Assembly (NCBI RefSeq): GCF_014200595.1
Contig: NZ_JACHCG010000004.1
Span: 310,001 to 374,000, forward strand
Source of the DNA: Pedobacter cryoconitis
GTDB lineage: Bacteria; Bacteroidota; Bacteroidia; Sphingobacteriales; Sphingobacteriaceae
Length of the DNA: 64,000 bases
Direction of reading: 5' to 3'
Every line of letters begins with the position of its first letter. Position 1 is the first letter of the stretch. A program made the position numbers and the translations under genes. The notes under the pieces are model-generated. The model did not search any database. It was not told the origin of the DNA and worked only from the letters and a program-made list of their open reading frames with translations. Shown piece after piece: positions 1 through 9,033 of the stretch.

Positions 1-217
1 ACAAACGTTTGTATGCACATAATTGAAACTGCTCACGTGCTTTTTTGTTCACGTGTGGTGAACGTAAAACAGTGAAGATTTTCTTTTCTGTTGGCAATGG
101 AATTGGTCCACTAACAACTGCACCCGTAGGTTTTACAGTCTTAACGATTTTCTCAGCAGATTTATCTACTAAGTTGTAATCGTAAGATTTTAATTTAATT
201 CTGATTCTTTGGCTCAT
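1..217 (-). CDS. rpsJ: 30S ribosomal protein S10 (C-terminal part outside window)
   Basis: This is the first 72 codons of S10, a 30S subunit protein also used with NusB in antitermination. The translation opens [15 protein letters not shown] and continues with [14 protein letters not shown] and [12 protein letters not shown], which are typical S10 blocks. The ATG is at 215-217, and the gene runs off the left edge, so the last quarter or so is missing. It follows fusA after a 62-nt gap, as expected for the last gene of a Bacteroidota str operon or the first of the S10 operon. Confidence 0.95.
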   Translation of the reverse strand, partial: MSQRIRIKLKSYDYNLVDKSAEKIVKTVKPTGAVVSGPIPLPTEKKIFTVLRSPHVNKKAREQFQLCAYKRL

Positions 218-279
218 CTTATTTTTATTTAAAGCCGCCTGTTAGAGCTATTAATAACAGGCAGCTGATTTATTTTTTA

Positions 280-2394
280 TTAATCAGCAGATTTGATTCT
301 GCCTTTTGATTTAGCAATTACTTCTTCCATTACGTTTCTTGGAGCTGGTTCGTAGTGATCGAACTCCATAGTAGACGTTGCACGGCCTGAAGTGATTGTA
401 CGTAACTGAGTTACATAACCGAACATTTCAGAAAGTGGTACAGTTGCTTTAATTACCTGAGAACCATTACGTGTATCCATACCTAATAATTGACCACGAC
501 GACGGTTCATGTCACCGATAACATCACCCATGTTTTCTTCAGGGGTTAAGATTTCGATTTTCATGATTGGCTCCATCAATACCGGGCTACATTTAGGTAA
601 TGCTTCACGATATGCCATTTTAGCAGCAAGTTCGAAAGATAAAGCATCTGAATCGACTGCGTGGAATGAACCATCAATTAAACGAACTTTCATATCCGGA
701 AGTGGGTATCCAGCTAAAACTCCGTTAGACATTGAAGCAGCAAATCCTTTCTCAACTGAAGGAATAAATTCACGGGGAATAGAACCACCAGTAATTTCGT
801 TTACAAATTGTAAACCACCTTTTTCAAAGTCAGCATCGATTGGCGAAATAACGATTTGAATGTCCGCGAATTTACCACGACCACCAGATTGTTTTTTATA
901 CGTCTCACGGTGTTGAACAGTACCAGTGATTGCTTCTTTGTAAGAAACCTGTGGCGCTCCCTGGTTAACCTCTACTTTAAACTCACGTTTTAAGCGGTCA
1001 ATCAGGATATCTAAGTGAAGCTCACCCATACCAGAGATAATTGTCTGACCAGAATCCTCATCAGTTTGTACTCTGAACGTAGGATCTTCTTCAGCTAATT
1101 TAGAAAGTCCGATACCTAATTTATCAACATCAGCCTGAGTTTTAGGCTCAATAGCTAATCCGATAACCGGCTCAGGGAAGTTCATTGACTCCAGAATGAT
1201 TGGGTTTTTCTCATCACAAAGTGTATCACCTGTTTTGATATCTTTAAAGCCTACAACCGCAGCAATATCACCAGCTCCAACATTTGGAATAGGGTTTTGC
1301 TTGTTTGCATGCATTTGGAAGATACGGGAGATACGCTCTTTGTTCTCAGAACGTGCGTTATATACATATGAACCAGCCTCTAAGTTACCCGAGTAAACAC
1401 GGATAAAACATAAACGACCTACGAAAGGATCTGTTGCAATTTTAAATGCTAAAGCTGCAAAAGGCTCTGCCTCACTTGGTTTACGTAAAACTTCTTCACC
1501 TGTATTTGGATTAGTTCCAACTACACCTTCCTGATCCATTGGTGAAGGCAATAATTCCATCACGTAATCAAGCATGGTCTGAACACCTTTATTTTTGAAA
1601 GATGAACCACAAACCATAGGTACAATTTTAGCATCCAATACTGCCTGGCGTAATGCATCTAAAACTTCACGTTCAGTGATAGTTTCAGGAGCTTCGAAGA
1701 ATTTCTCCATCAAAGTCTCATCATACTCAGCAACAGATTCTAATAATTTTTCTCTCCATTCAGCAACTTCATCCAGCATATCTTCTGGAATTGGCACTTC
1801 AGTAAAGGTCATCCCTTTATCATGCTCATTCCAAACGATACCACGGTTATTGATTAAATCAACAACCCCTTTAAAGCCTTCTTCAGCACCGATAGGTAAT
1901 TGTAAAGGAACTGCATTACTGCCTAACATGCTTTTAACCTGTCCAACAACTTTCAAGAAATCTGCACCATTACGGTCCATCTTGTTTACGAAGCCAATAC
2001 GGGCAACGTTGTAGTTGTTAGCCAAACGCCAGTTAGTTTCAGATTGAGGCTCAACACCATCAACCGCAGAAAATAAGAATACCAATCCATCCAATACACG
2101 AAGTGAACGGTTTACCTCAACGGTAAAATCCACGTGACCCGGTGTATCAATGATGTTAATATGGTAATCTTGTCCTCTATATTTCCAACCAACAGTAGTA
2201 GCAGCAGAAGTAATAGTGATACCACGTTCCTGTTCCTGTGCCATCCAGTCCATTGTTGCAGCACCTTCGTGCACTTCACCAATTTTGTGACTAACACCAG
2301 CATAATAAAGGATACGCTCTGTAGTAGTGGTTTTACCAGCATCAATGTGCGCAGCAATACCAATGTTTCTTGTGAATTTTAAATCTCTTGACAT
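280..2394 (-). CDS. fusA: Elongation factor G
   Basis: EF-G is the GTPase that drives ribosomal translocation and, with RRF, ribosome recycling. The 704-residue length is normal. The GTPase motifs are all visible: AHIDAGKTT near residue 15, RGITI near 58, DTPGH near 85 and NKMD near 137. Domain IV and V blocks such as [14 protein letters not shown] and [10 protein letters not shown] are near the C terminus. It lies 16 nt downstream of rpsG in the same operon. No truncation or missing key residue is seen. A paralogous EF-G copy elsewhere cannot be excluded, but the str context marks this as the principal gene. Confidence 0.98.
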   Translation of the reverse strand: MSRDLKFTRNIGIAAHIDAGKTTTTERILYYAGVSHKIGEVHEGAATMDWMAQEQERGITITSAATTVGWKYRGQDYHINIIDTPGHVDFTVEVNRSLRVLDGLVFLFSAVDGVEPQSETNWRLANNYNVARIGFVNKMDRNGADFLKVVGQVKSMLGSNAVPLQLPIGAEEGFKGVVDLINNRGIVWNEHDKGMTFTEVPIPEDMLDEVAEWREKLLESVAEYDETLMEKFFEAPETITEREVLDALRQAVLDAKIVPMVCGSSFKNKGVQTMLDYVMELLPSPMDQEGVVGTNPNTGEEVLRKPSEAEPFAALAFKIATDPFVGRLCFIRVYSGNLEAGSYVYNARSENKERISRIFQMHANKQNPIPNVGAGDIAAVVGFKDIKTGDTLCDEKNPIILESMNFPEPVIGLAIEPKTQADVDKLGIGLSKLAEEDPTFRVQTDEDSGQTIISGMGELHLDILIDRLKREFKVEVNQGAPQVSYKEAITGTVQHRETYKKQSGGRGKFADIQIVISPIDADFEKGGLQFVNEITGGSIPREFIPSVEKGFAASMSNGVLAGYPLPDMKVRLIDGSFHAVDSDALSFELAAKMAYREALPKCSPVLMEPIMKIEILTPEENMGDVIGDMNRRRGQLLGMDTRNGSQVIKATVPLSEMFGYVTQLRTITSGRATSTMEFDHYEPAPRNVMEEVIAKSKGRIKSAD

Positions 2395-2410
2395 CTTATG
2401 TTTTCAGTAA

Positions 2411-2878
2411 TTAAAAACGGAAATGTGAGAACGCTTTGTTGGCTTCAGCCATTTTATGCGTATCTTCTTTCTTTTTAACAGCAGCACCTTCACCTTTAGC
2501 AGCTGAAACGATTTCTCCTGCTAATTTTTCTTTCATGGTTTTTTCACCACGTCTGCGTGCATAAGAAATTAACCATTTCATGCCTAAAGCAATTTTACGG
2601 TCCGGACGAACTTCAGTAGGAACCTGGAAGTTAGCACCACCAACACGGCGTGACTTAACCTCTACAGCAGGCATTACATTTGTTAAAGCACGTTTCCATA
2701 CTTCTAATCCATTTTCACCAGCTTTTTTCTCAGCTAATTCTACTGCATCATAAAAAATAGAGTAAGCGATAGATTTTTTTCCATCGTACATCATATTATT
2801 TACAAATCTCGTCACCTGAACATCGTTAAATTTCGGATCAGGAAGGATAATTCTCTTTTTTGGTTTTGACTTTCTCAT
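2411..2878 (-). CDS. rpsG: 30S ribosomal protein S7
   Basis: S7 is the primary 16S rRNA 3'-domain binding protein, and in many bacteria it regulates the str operon. The 155-residue product starts [10 protein letters not shown] and carries the S7 blocks [33 protein letters not shown] and [15 protein letters not shown]. The C terminus ends in the usual [14 protein letters not shown]. It lies 16 nt downstream of rpsL and 16 nt upstream of fusA, so all three are surely cotranscribed. Confidence 0.98.
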   Translation of the reverse strand: MRKSKPKKRIILPDPKFNDVQVTRFVNNMMYDGKKSIAYSIFYDAVELAEKKAGENGLEVWKRALTNVMPAVEVKSRRVGGANFQVPTEVRPDRKIALGMKWLISYARRRGEKTMKEKLAGEIVSAAKGEGAAVKKKEDTHKMAEANKAFSHFRF

Positions 2879-2894
2879 TTTCTGTTCCTCCTAA

Positions 2895-3308
2895 TTATTT
2901 CTTTTTACCTTTTGTTGGTGCGGCAGCTACCTGACCTGGTTTAGGACGTTTAGTACCGTATTTTGAACGACGTTGGTTACGACCAGCAACTCCTGAAGTA
3001 TCTAATGCTCCACGGATGATGTGATAACGTACACCTGGTAAATCTTTAACACGACCACCACGGATCAATACAATGGAGTGCTCCTGTAAGTTGTGACCTT
3101 CTCCAGGAATATAAGCGTTAACTTCTTTTCCATTGGTCAAACGTACACGTGCAACTTTACGCATTGCTGAGTTTGGTTTTTTAGGGGTAGTGGTATATAC
3201 ACGTGTACATACACCTCTTCGCTGTGGACAGCTGTCCAACGCAGGAGACTTACTCTTGAACTCCAGTGCTACTCTACCTTTTCTAACTAATTGTTGAATG
3301 GTTGGCAT
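2895..3308 (-). CDS. rpsL: 30S ribosomal protein S12
   Basis: S12 contributes to decoding accuracy at the 30S A site and is the streptomycin target protein. The 137-residue product begins [12 protein letters not shown]. It contains the two loops where streptomycin-resistance mutations usually fall, TTPKKPNSA and [10 protein letters not shown]. Both conserved lysines are present, so the sequence looks wild type for streptomycin. It is the first gene of the str operon and has its own well-formed promoter about 60 nt upstream. The C terminus carries the basic tail usual for Bacteroidota. Confidence 0.98.
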   Translation of the reverse strand: MPTIQQLVRKGRVALEFKSKSPALDSCPQRRGVCTRVYTTTPKKPNSAMRKVARVRLTNGKEVNAYIPGEGHNLQEHSIVLIRGGRVKDLPGVRYHIIRGALDTSGVAGRNQRRSKYGTKRPKPGQVAAAPTKGKKK

Positions 3309-3365
3309 TGTTTTTTGTTTTTTTCTATATTGTTATTAAAAACTTTACCCCTCAATAAGGGACTG

Positions 3366-3396
3366 CAAAGGTAAGACAATACAATTTATAAATCAA
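3366..3396 (-). promoter_or_regulatory. Promoter of the str operon (rpsL-rpsG-fusA-rpsJ)
   Basis: On the minus strand a TTG (3394-3396) is followed after exactly 20 nt by TACCTTTG (3366-3373). This is a perfect match to the Bacteroidota -7 consensus TAnnTTTG with standard spacing. Transcription would start near 3360, giving a leader of about 50 nt before rpsL. The start site is inferred. Confidence 0.8.
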
Positions 3397-3529
3397 GGGG
3401 TTAACTATAATTTAATCCATTTGAAACATAAAAAAACGAAAACACAGACTTACAGGGTATTTACGGGTTACAGAATGTGTAGTTTACCCGCAGGGGAAGG
3501 AAAATTTCTTTACAACTCAGGCAAAGCTT

Positions 3530-3751
3530 TTAATGAAAAGTATCCAGATAAAGTTTCTCTACTTTTTTACGCGCCCACTCTGTCTTCCTCAAAAAGGTCA
3601 GACTCGACTTCAAGCTCGGATCATTGTTAAAACAAGCAATTTTTATCATTGCCCCCATTTCCGGCCATCCATAATGCCACACCAGCTGTTTAAGAATAAA
3701 CTCCAATGTTTTCCCATGTAATGGGTTATTAACCTGTTTCTCTTCTGCCAT
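3530..3751 (-). CDS. VF530-type (DUF2132) small DNA-binding-like protein
   Basis: This 73-residue protein matches the VF530/DUF2132 family from memory of its hallmark blocks: [45 protein letters not shown] and KKVEKLYL. The family is small and soluble; a structure-based DNA-binding role was proposed, but the cellular role is not established. The open frame extends upstream to 3862. I chose the ATG at 3749-3751 because family similarity begins right after it and a purine-rich GAAAG precedes it. The gene stands alone between the str operon and a divergent gene. Confidence 0.8.
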   Translation of the reverse strand: MAEEKQVNNPLHGKTLEFILKQLVWHYGWPEMGAMIKIACFNNDPSLKSSLTFLRKTEWARKKVEKLYLDTFH

Positions 3752-3926
3752 AAAATTTCTTTCGATGGCCAAAGATAAAAAACTTGTCCCATATACTACC
3801 CTCCGCCACTGCAAAATGAGAGGAAAAGCAGTATAAGACAATTCAATCCCCTTCCCTCCCATTTATTCTATATAATTCCTTAGGTTTGTATGAATAGCAT
3901 AACTATTCCATTAATAAAACAATCAT

Positions 3927-4571
3927 ATGAACTTCAACTTAGGTGATTTCGTACGTTTCGTAGACGAAAATATAGAAGGGTACATTACCCGCATCATTGA
4001 CAAAGACACGATCGGTGTTACAGACTCCAATGATTTCGAAATTCCTGTACAAGCCTCTAAAGTAACTTTGGTACACGGTGAAATTCCAGACGAGAATACT
4101 GTTGTGACTAACCGTCAGGCTACCGTTGTTCCAGTTGCAGAATTTATCAAAGAAGGCGTTTACCTGGGCTTGATCACTGATCAGCACAGTACAGCAGTTG
4201 CACACTTCAACCTGGTCAACGAAACCTCTTTCCAGTTACTCGCTACTTTAACCACAGAAAAAGGTGGAAATTTCAAAGGTGAATTTGCAGCCGTAATTCC
4301 TGCACACAGTACTAAAAAGATCTTTTCTGCCAACCTTGGCGATATCCAGTTATGGCCAAAATTCAATATCGAAGTTTTGTTCTCCACTGGCGCTAACGTT
4401 GAACCTCCTGCTCCACTGATCTATCGCGAGAACATCAAAGGAAAAGACCTTTCCGTAGCAAAAGTAGAGATCGCATTACTGAAACAAAAAGGCTGGTTAA
4501 TCAGACTCGACGAACCAGAACCATTAATTGATGCACAAAAATTAAAAGAAAGCTTTTTTAAAGCACGCTAA
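3927..4571 (+). CDS. DUF2027-family protein lacking the Smr domain
   Basis: The first half (FNLGDFVRFVDENIEGYITRI, then FEIPVQASKVTLVHG) matches the N-terminal module of Bacteroidota DUF2027 proteins. In those proteins this module is usually followed by a C-terminal Smr nuclease-like domain. Here the protein stops at 214 residues after VEIALLKQKGWLIRL, and no Smr DLH-type motif is present. No frameshifted Smr remnant is seen before the next gene at 4606. A short inverted repeat (AAGGCTT-CC-AAGCCTT, 4576-4591) follows the stop but has no T-tract. No signal peptide is seen, so the protein is probably cytoplasmic. The function is unknown. Confidence 0.7.
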   Translation: MNFNLGDFVRFVDENIEGYITRIIDKDTIGVTDSNDFEIPVQASKVTLVHGEIPDENTVVTNRQATVVPVAEFIKEGVYLGLITDQHSTAVAHFNLVNETSFQLLATLTTEKGGNFKGEFAAVIPAHSTKKIFSANLGDIQLWPKFNIEVLFSTGANVEPPAPLIYRENIKGKDLSVAKVEIALLKQKGWLIRLDEPEPLIDAQKLKESFFKAR

Positions 4572-4605
4572 AAATAAGGCTTCCAAGCCTTGCTGAGGAA
4601 CATGA

Positions 4606-5937
4606 ATGAGAGGATTTAAATTTGCACATACTTTAAATACGAGCAGCCGATGGACTTATAACCTGCTGGTCAAATGGGGAGTGCCCGAAGATCTGGCAGC
4701 TTTTGTCAATCTTTTTCTGCTGATGTTTGCACTGCTCATTATTGTATATATCTTTCACCATACGGTGAGAAGGATATTGAGGATCATTTTGATCCGTGCC
4801 AGCAAACGCTCAAAATTTAAGTTCTTTCATCATCTGCTCAACAACAGGTTCCCCCATTTCCTGGCGCAATGCGCACCCTTGGTCCTGGTTAATGCACTCA
4901 TTCCGATCCTCTTTCTGGATTTCCCGGACATGATCAAACCCATGAATGCCATTACTGATGTTTACATGGTATTTATTGTGATCTGGATAGCGATGACACT
5001 GATCAAAGCCAGTGGTGACGACCTGCGGACGAAATCAACTTTCCGTGAAAAACCCATAGACAGTTATATCCAGGTAGTGCGGATGATCCTTTACCTGATT
5101 GGTGCAGTAGTGATTTTCTCTCACCTGACCGGACAATCCCCAATTGCCTTTTTCACTGCAATGGGTGCTATATCAGCTGTGCTGCTATTGATGTTTAAAG
5201 ACACGATTATGGGTTTTGTAGCCAGCATCCAGGTTACAGCCAACGATACGGTCAGAATTGGCGACTGGATTACCATGACTAAATATGGGGCAGACGGAGA
5301 TGTGGTTGCGATTAACCTGACGACTGTAAAAGTGCAGAACTTTGATAAAACGATCACTACTATCCCTACCTATTCCCTGATTTCAGATTCTTTTCAGAAC
5401 TGGCGCGGGATGAGTGAAGCAGGTGGAAGGAGAATCAAAAGGGCGATCCTGATCAAGCAAGCTACCATCAGGTTTATTACCCCTGCTGAAGTTGAAGAAT
5501 TCAAGAAAATACAATCCCTTACCAGTTATATCGAACACCGCCAAAAAGACATCGATAAAAACAACGAACGTTTAGGGATTGACAAATCTCTTTTAATTAA
5601 CGGCAGAAATCTGACTAATGCCGGGCTGTACCGGAAATATATTGACAACTACCTGAACAACCACTCGGGAACACATAAAAAGATGACCATGATGGTCAGG
5701 CATCTTGCGCCTACACCAAATGGATTGCCTATCGAGCTTTACGCTTTTACCAGCACCACAAAATGGGCTGACTATGAATATATCATGGCCGATATTTTTG
5801 ATCACCTGATTGCTGCCGCCCGTTACTTCGACCTCCAGATTTATGAAACAGAAGCTTCTGGTGACACAACCAGTATTAGTTTTAATGATCCCCTGACCGT
5901 TAGCCGTCCGCCGGCCTCCCGTCAGGGAAATCCTTAG
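4606..5937 (+). CDS. MscS-family mechanosensitive channel, YbdG-like
   Basis: The 443-residue protein has hydrophobic segments at about residues 30-50, 85-105, 115-135, 155-175 and 180-200. A typical MscS pore and beta-domain follows: AVLLLMFKDTIMGFVASIQV, RIGDWITM, VVAINLTTVKVQNFDKTITTIP and SFQNWRGM. The long insertion and large C-terminal domain resemble E. coli YbdG rather than the short MscS. The likely role is an inner-membrane channel that releases solutes on hypo-osmotic shock. The start at 4606 follows a GAGGAA-like purine stretch. It is convergent with the adenylation gene and the two stop codons overlap by 4 nt. Confidence 0.88.
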   Translation: MRGFKFAHTLNTSSRWTYNLLVKWGVPEDLAAFVNLFLLMFALLIIVYIFHHTVRRILRIILIRASKRSKFKFFHHLLNNRFPHFLAQCAPLVLVNALIPILFLDFPDMIKPMNAITDVYMVFIVIWIAMTLIKASGDDLRTKSTFREKPIDSYIQVVRMILYLIGAVVIFSHLTGQSPIAFFTAMGAISAVLLLMFKDTIMGFVASIQVTANDTVRIGDWITMTKYGADGDVVAINLTTVKVQNFDKTITTIPTYSLISDSFQNWRGMSEAGGRRIKRAILIKQATIRFITPAEVEEFKKIQSLTSYIEHRQKDIDKNNERLGIDKSLLINGRNLTNAGLYRKYIDNYLNNHSGTHKKMTMMVRHLAPTPNGLPIELYAFTSTTKWADYEYIMADIFDHLIAAARYFDLQIYETEASGDTTSISFNDPLTVSRPPASRQGNP

Positions 5938-7307
5938 TTTATCAGCTGAATTGCTGTGCCGTAATCGATCTTGCCATTCGGCGTTAAAGGGACCGACTCC
6001 ACAAATTTCACTTTGACCATACTTGGGTGTACATTTAACTTTTCTTTGAGTATTTGTTTAACCTGTTCAGTGGCTAGTTCTTCGTTTAAATGCAATACCA
6101 GGATTGATTTATCCTCAATCCCCATACATACAAAAGTTTCTCCGCCCAATGCATTTTTAAGGATCAGTTCTACTTCATCCAGGTTCATCCGGGTACCAAA
6201 TAATTTCACAATCCTTTTGATCCTTCCGATAATATAATAATAACCATCTTCATCTTTCCGCCCGACATCGCCCGTTTGCAGGCGTTCAGCTTGTTGAAAT
6301 GTAATCAGATCTTCCAGTTTTCGGGCATAACCTCCAAAAATGTTAGGACCAAGGTAAATCAGCTCATTGCTATCCGGATCAATCTCGAAACTCCCATTTT
6401 TAATAGGTATTCCTATAGAAGTATTTTTAGTAAACAGATCTTCTGGTGGCAGGTAAGCCATTCTTCCCGCAGCTTCAGTCTGGCCATACATGACGAAAAA
6501 CTGCGTTTGCTGCCTTTTACCATGTTCAGCCAGTACCTGAACCAGGGTGTGGTTCAGAATCCCCCCTGTTTGTGTCATATACCTTAACGAAGGATACTCT
6601 TTTTTGAAAAAACCAATCCTGTTCAACATCTCATAAACATAAGGGACACCTCCGATAGAAGTGCACTCATACTTATCAAAATCTGCCCAGAATTCCTTTT
6701 GTAAGATATCCCGGTTCGTACAAATCATTTTTCCACCCGCAATACAATTGCTGGTAAAAATGGATAACCCATAGACAAAAATAACCGGCACATTAAGCGG
6801 CGTCACATCAGTTGCTTTGATCGGAAGGAATTCCAAAATGGAATAGGCATTTTGTACCAGATTTTCATCTGATAGCTTCACAAACTTTGGAGAACCCGTA
6901 GTTCCCGAAGTACTCAATAATAACTTGATTTCCTCATGGACAGGATAATCAGGCTCAGTCAGGTTTTTAAACAGCTGAATTCTGGAAGAAGCTTTATAAG
7001 CTTCAAAGCCAGCTATTGCTGCTCTGGAAGGATCATAGATATAATAAGGCTGATAAGCCTCTTCTAATTCCAGTTTAAACTGAATATCCAGTTGCGGGCT
7101 TAGCAGGGTAACCGTAAAACGGCTCTGTAAGAAGTTTAAAAACACTTCTACCGAGCCTATCATATTATCAGTATATAAGAAAACCACAGCTTTCCGGTCA
7201 TCAATTGTGATTGATTGATGAAATTCATTGACCCCATACGACGTATCCGTTAAGGCATCAACATAAACCAGGTTTTTATTGCTTAAAATTAAATCGTAAA
7301 GTCTCAT
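5934..7307 (-). CDS. AMP-dependent acyl/aryl ligase of the siderophore operon
   Basis: This 457-residue protein belongs to the ANL adenylating superfamily. Visible core motifs in order are STSGTTGSPKFV (A3, near residue 132), MYGQTEAAGRMAY (A5), TGDVG (A7), GRIKRIVKLFGTRMNLDEVE (A8) and PLTPNGKIDY (A10, catalytic Lys). It would activate a carboxylic acid as acyl-AMP and transfer it to a thiol. The gene sits 34 nt downstream of an ACP gene, so the acceptor is probably that ACP rather than CoA. No transmembrane segment is seen. It is the last gene of the NIS operon. The substrate cannot be read from sequence. Pairing an ANL ligase and ACP with two NIS synthetases recalls AsbC/AsbD of petrobactin, but AsbE and AsbF equivalents are absent. 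Confidence 0.85.
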   Translation of the reverse strand: MRLYDLILSNKNLVYVDALTDTSYGVNEFHQSITIDDRKAVVFLYTDNMIGSVEVFLNFLQSRFTVTLLSPQLDIQFKLELEEAYQPYYIYDPSRAAIAGFEAYKASSRIQLFKNLTEPDYPVHEEIKLLLSTSGTTGSPKFVKLSDENLVQNAYSILEFLPIKATDVTPLNVPVIFVYGLSIFTSNCIAGGKMICTNRDILQKEFWADFDKYECTSIGGVPYVYEMLNRIGFFKKEYPSLRYMTQTGGILNHTLVQVLAEHGKRQQTQFFVMYGQTEAAGRMAYLPPEDLFTKNTSIGIPIKNGSFEIDPDSNELIYLGPNIFGGYARKLEDLITFQQAERLQTGDVGRKDEDGYYYIIGRIKRIVKLFGTRMNLDEVELILKNALGGETFVCMGIEDKSILVLHLNEELATEQVKQILKEKLNVHPSMVKVKFVESVPLTPNGKIDYGTAIQLIN

Positions 7308-7341
7308 GCTGTTTATATCTTAGTCAAAAAGAGCGGTTTAG

Positions 7342-7581
7342 TCAGATTTCGACCCCGTACTTTTGCAAGCCGGAGATCACATTAGGTATGCTGTTCATTT
7401 CCAGCAGATCTTCTGTTTCAATTGCAATAGCATAGCTGGATTCCAGTTCTGCTATCAATATCATATGCGACATGGAATCCCATTCAGGGATACTCTGATA
7501 AGCTAAATCAGCTGTGATCTGATCTGAAGGGATTGCTAAGGCAGTAGCAAAAACTTCTTGTAATTTTGGTGACATGTTCAT
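7342..7581 (-). CDS. Acyl carrier protein of the siderophore operon
   Basis: This 79-residue acidic protein shows the phosphopantetheine attachment motif EWDSMSHM, with the modified serine at about residue 36. The usual ACP helices surround it (AELESSYAIAIETEDLLEM). The DSM form, rather than the DSL of fatty-acid ACP, is common in stand-alone carrier proteins paired with a dedicated AMP ligase. It lies between the MATE exporter and the ligase, so it probably carries the acyl group activated by the ligase. It needs a phosphopantetheinyl transferase encoded elsewhere. The start could be the ATG at 7579-7581 (used here) or the one two codons on. Confidence 0.88.
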   Translation of the reverse strand: MNMSPKLQEVFATALAIPSDQITADLAYQSIPEWDSMSHMILIAELESSYAIAIETEDLLEMNSIPNVISGLQKYGVEI

Positions 7582-7626
7582 GGTATTTGTTTTTTTTAGT
7601 TAGGATGAAGCAAAGCTTCCCATTTC

Positions 7627-9033
7627 TTAGACTTTTGTTTTCTTCCAGTCACCTCTTCTAAAGATGACAATACAAGCAATGGCCAGTACCAGTTCGGAAG
7701 TGAGAATCGCAATAAAGACACCTTTAGTTCCCCAGTCCATACTAATTCCAAGGAACCAGGCCAAAGGAAGCTGAGTGATATAAAACATCAGGACATAAAG
7801 CATGGTTAACTGCTTCACATTTCCCGCAGCATTCAATGCTCTGGAAATAACCATTGTATACCCCAGCAAGACATAAGCAATAGACAGGTATTGAATATAC
7901 ATGACCCCATTTTGAAGGATACCCGGCACATGCGTAAAAATGCCAATCACATCCTTCGCAAAAAACAGCCAGAATACAGCAACCAGACTTAAAAAGCACA
8001 TATTAAACCAACCTGCTCTCCATACGGTCTGTTCTGCACGTTCAGGTTGATTGGCACCCATATTTTGTCCGGTTAAAACACCCGCCGCATTTCCAATACC
8101 CCAGGCCGGCATTGTAGCTACTGAAGCTACCCGCTGCGCAATAATATAACCTGCAAAAGCATCGGCTCCGAAATGGGTAATGATTTTAGTCATGATCAGC
8201 CAGCTCGAAGAAGGGATCAGGTATTGAAAAGTCCCTGCAAAGCCTAAACGCAAAATGCTTTTTACAATTTCCGGTGCAAAAGCAAGCTGCGCTTTTTTGA
8301 TTACAATGATAGTTTTCCCTTTAATCAAATACCAAAATTGATAAATAACACCGATCACCCTGGCAATTACGGTAGCAAGCGCAACTCCGGTTAAGCCAAA
8401 AGCAGGAATAAAACCCAGGCCAAAAATCAGAACCGGGCAGAGTATAATATTAATCAGATTGGAAACCCATAAATTACGCATCGCCATAGCTGCATCACCT
8501 GCACCCCTGAAAATCCCGTTTAACAGCATTCTCAGGATCAGTAAAAAGACACTGCCCAGCATCAGCTGAGTAAAGACATGTCCCTGTACAATCAAAGCAT
8601 CCGCAGCACCTACTGCGCGTAATACCTGTGTAGAGAAAATACATAATAAAAGTGCAATGGTTCCCCCAATACTCACCCCTACATAAATGGCCTGCATAGC
8701 AGCAGAACCGGCACTTTCGAATTTAGCTTCTCCAATACGCCTGGCAATAATAGTGGATGCGGCGATACTCAGGCCCATGGCTACAGAATAAGCGACCGCA
8801 GTAATAGACTGCGTGATGCCCACAATCAGAATCGCACCCGCACCAAGCTTGCTGACAAAAAAGATATTAACGAAAACAAAAAGAGACTCCATGGTCAGTT
8901 CCAGTACCATTGGTACAGATAACAGTACAATGGCCCGGTTAATACCACCGGTAGTGAATTTCTTCTCTGTGCCTTGTAACGCCTGACGAAGCAAAAGCAG
9001 TACTGACCGCGTTTGCAAAATAAGTGTCTTCAT
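7627..9033 (-). CDS. MATE-family efflux transporter, probable siderophore exporter
   Basis: The 468-residue protein has about 12 hydrophobic segments and the MATE family pattern, with two similar halves (VPMVLELTMESLFVFVNIFFV in the first, GFAGTFQYLIPSSSWLIMTKII in the second). MATE proteins export small molecules through the inner membrane using a Na+ or H+ gradient. The start ATG overlaps the stop of the upstream NIS synthetase by one base (TAATG), so translation is probably coupled. That context makes export of the siderophore or an intermediate the best guess. The substrate is inferred only from the operon. Confidence 0.88.
   Translation of the reverse strand: MKTLILQTRSVLLLLRQALQGTEKKFTTGGINRAIVLLSVPMVLELTMESLFVFVNIFFVSKLGAGAILIVGITQSITAVAYSVAMGLSIAASTIIARRIGEAKFESAGSAAMQAIYVGVSIGGTIALLLCIFSTQVLRAVGAADALIVQGHVFTQLMLGSVFLLILRMLLNGIFRGAGDAAMAMRNLWVSNLINIILCPVLIFGLGFIPAFGLTGVALATVIARVIGVIYQFWYLIKGKTIIVIKKAQLAFAPEIVKSILRLGFAGTFQYLIPSSSWLIMTKIITHFGADAFAGYIIAQRVASVATMPAWGIGNAAGVLTGQNMGANQPERAEQTVWRAGWFNMCFLSLVAVFWLFFAKDVIGIFTHVPGILQNGVMYIQYLSIAYVLLGYTMVISRALNAAGNVKQLTMLYVLMFYITQLPLAWFLGISMDWGTKGVFIAILTSELVLAIACIVIFRRGDWKKTKV

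Noticed and set aside
1..3308. Absence of tuf from the str operon as an anomaly
   Set aside because: The order rpsL-rpsG-fusA-rpsJ without tuf is normal in Bacteroidota.
3421..3630. 69-codon plus-strand ORF near the VF530-type gene
   Set aside because: Its second half is antisense to a recognised small protein gene, and the first half shows low-complexity Lys/Thr with no family features.
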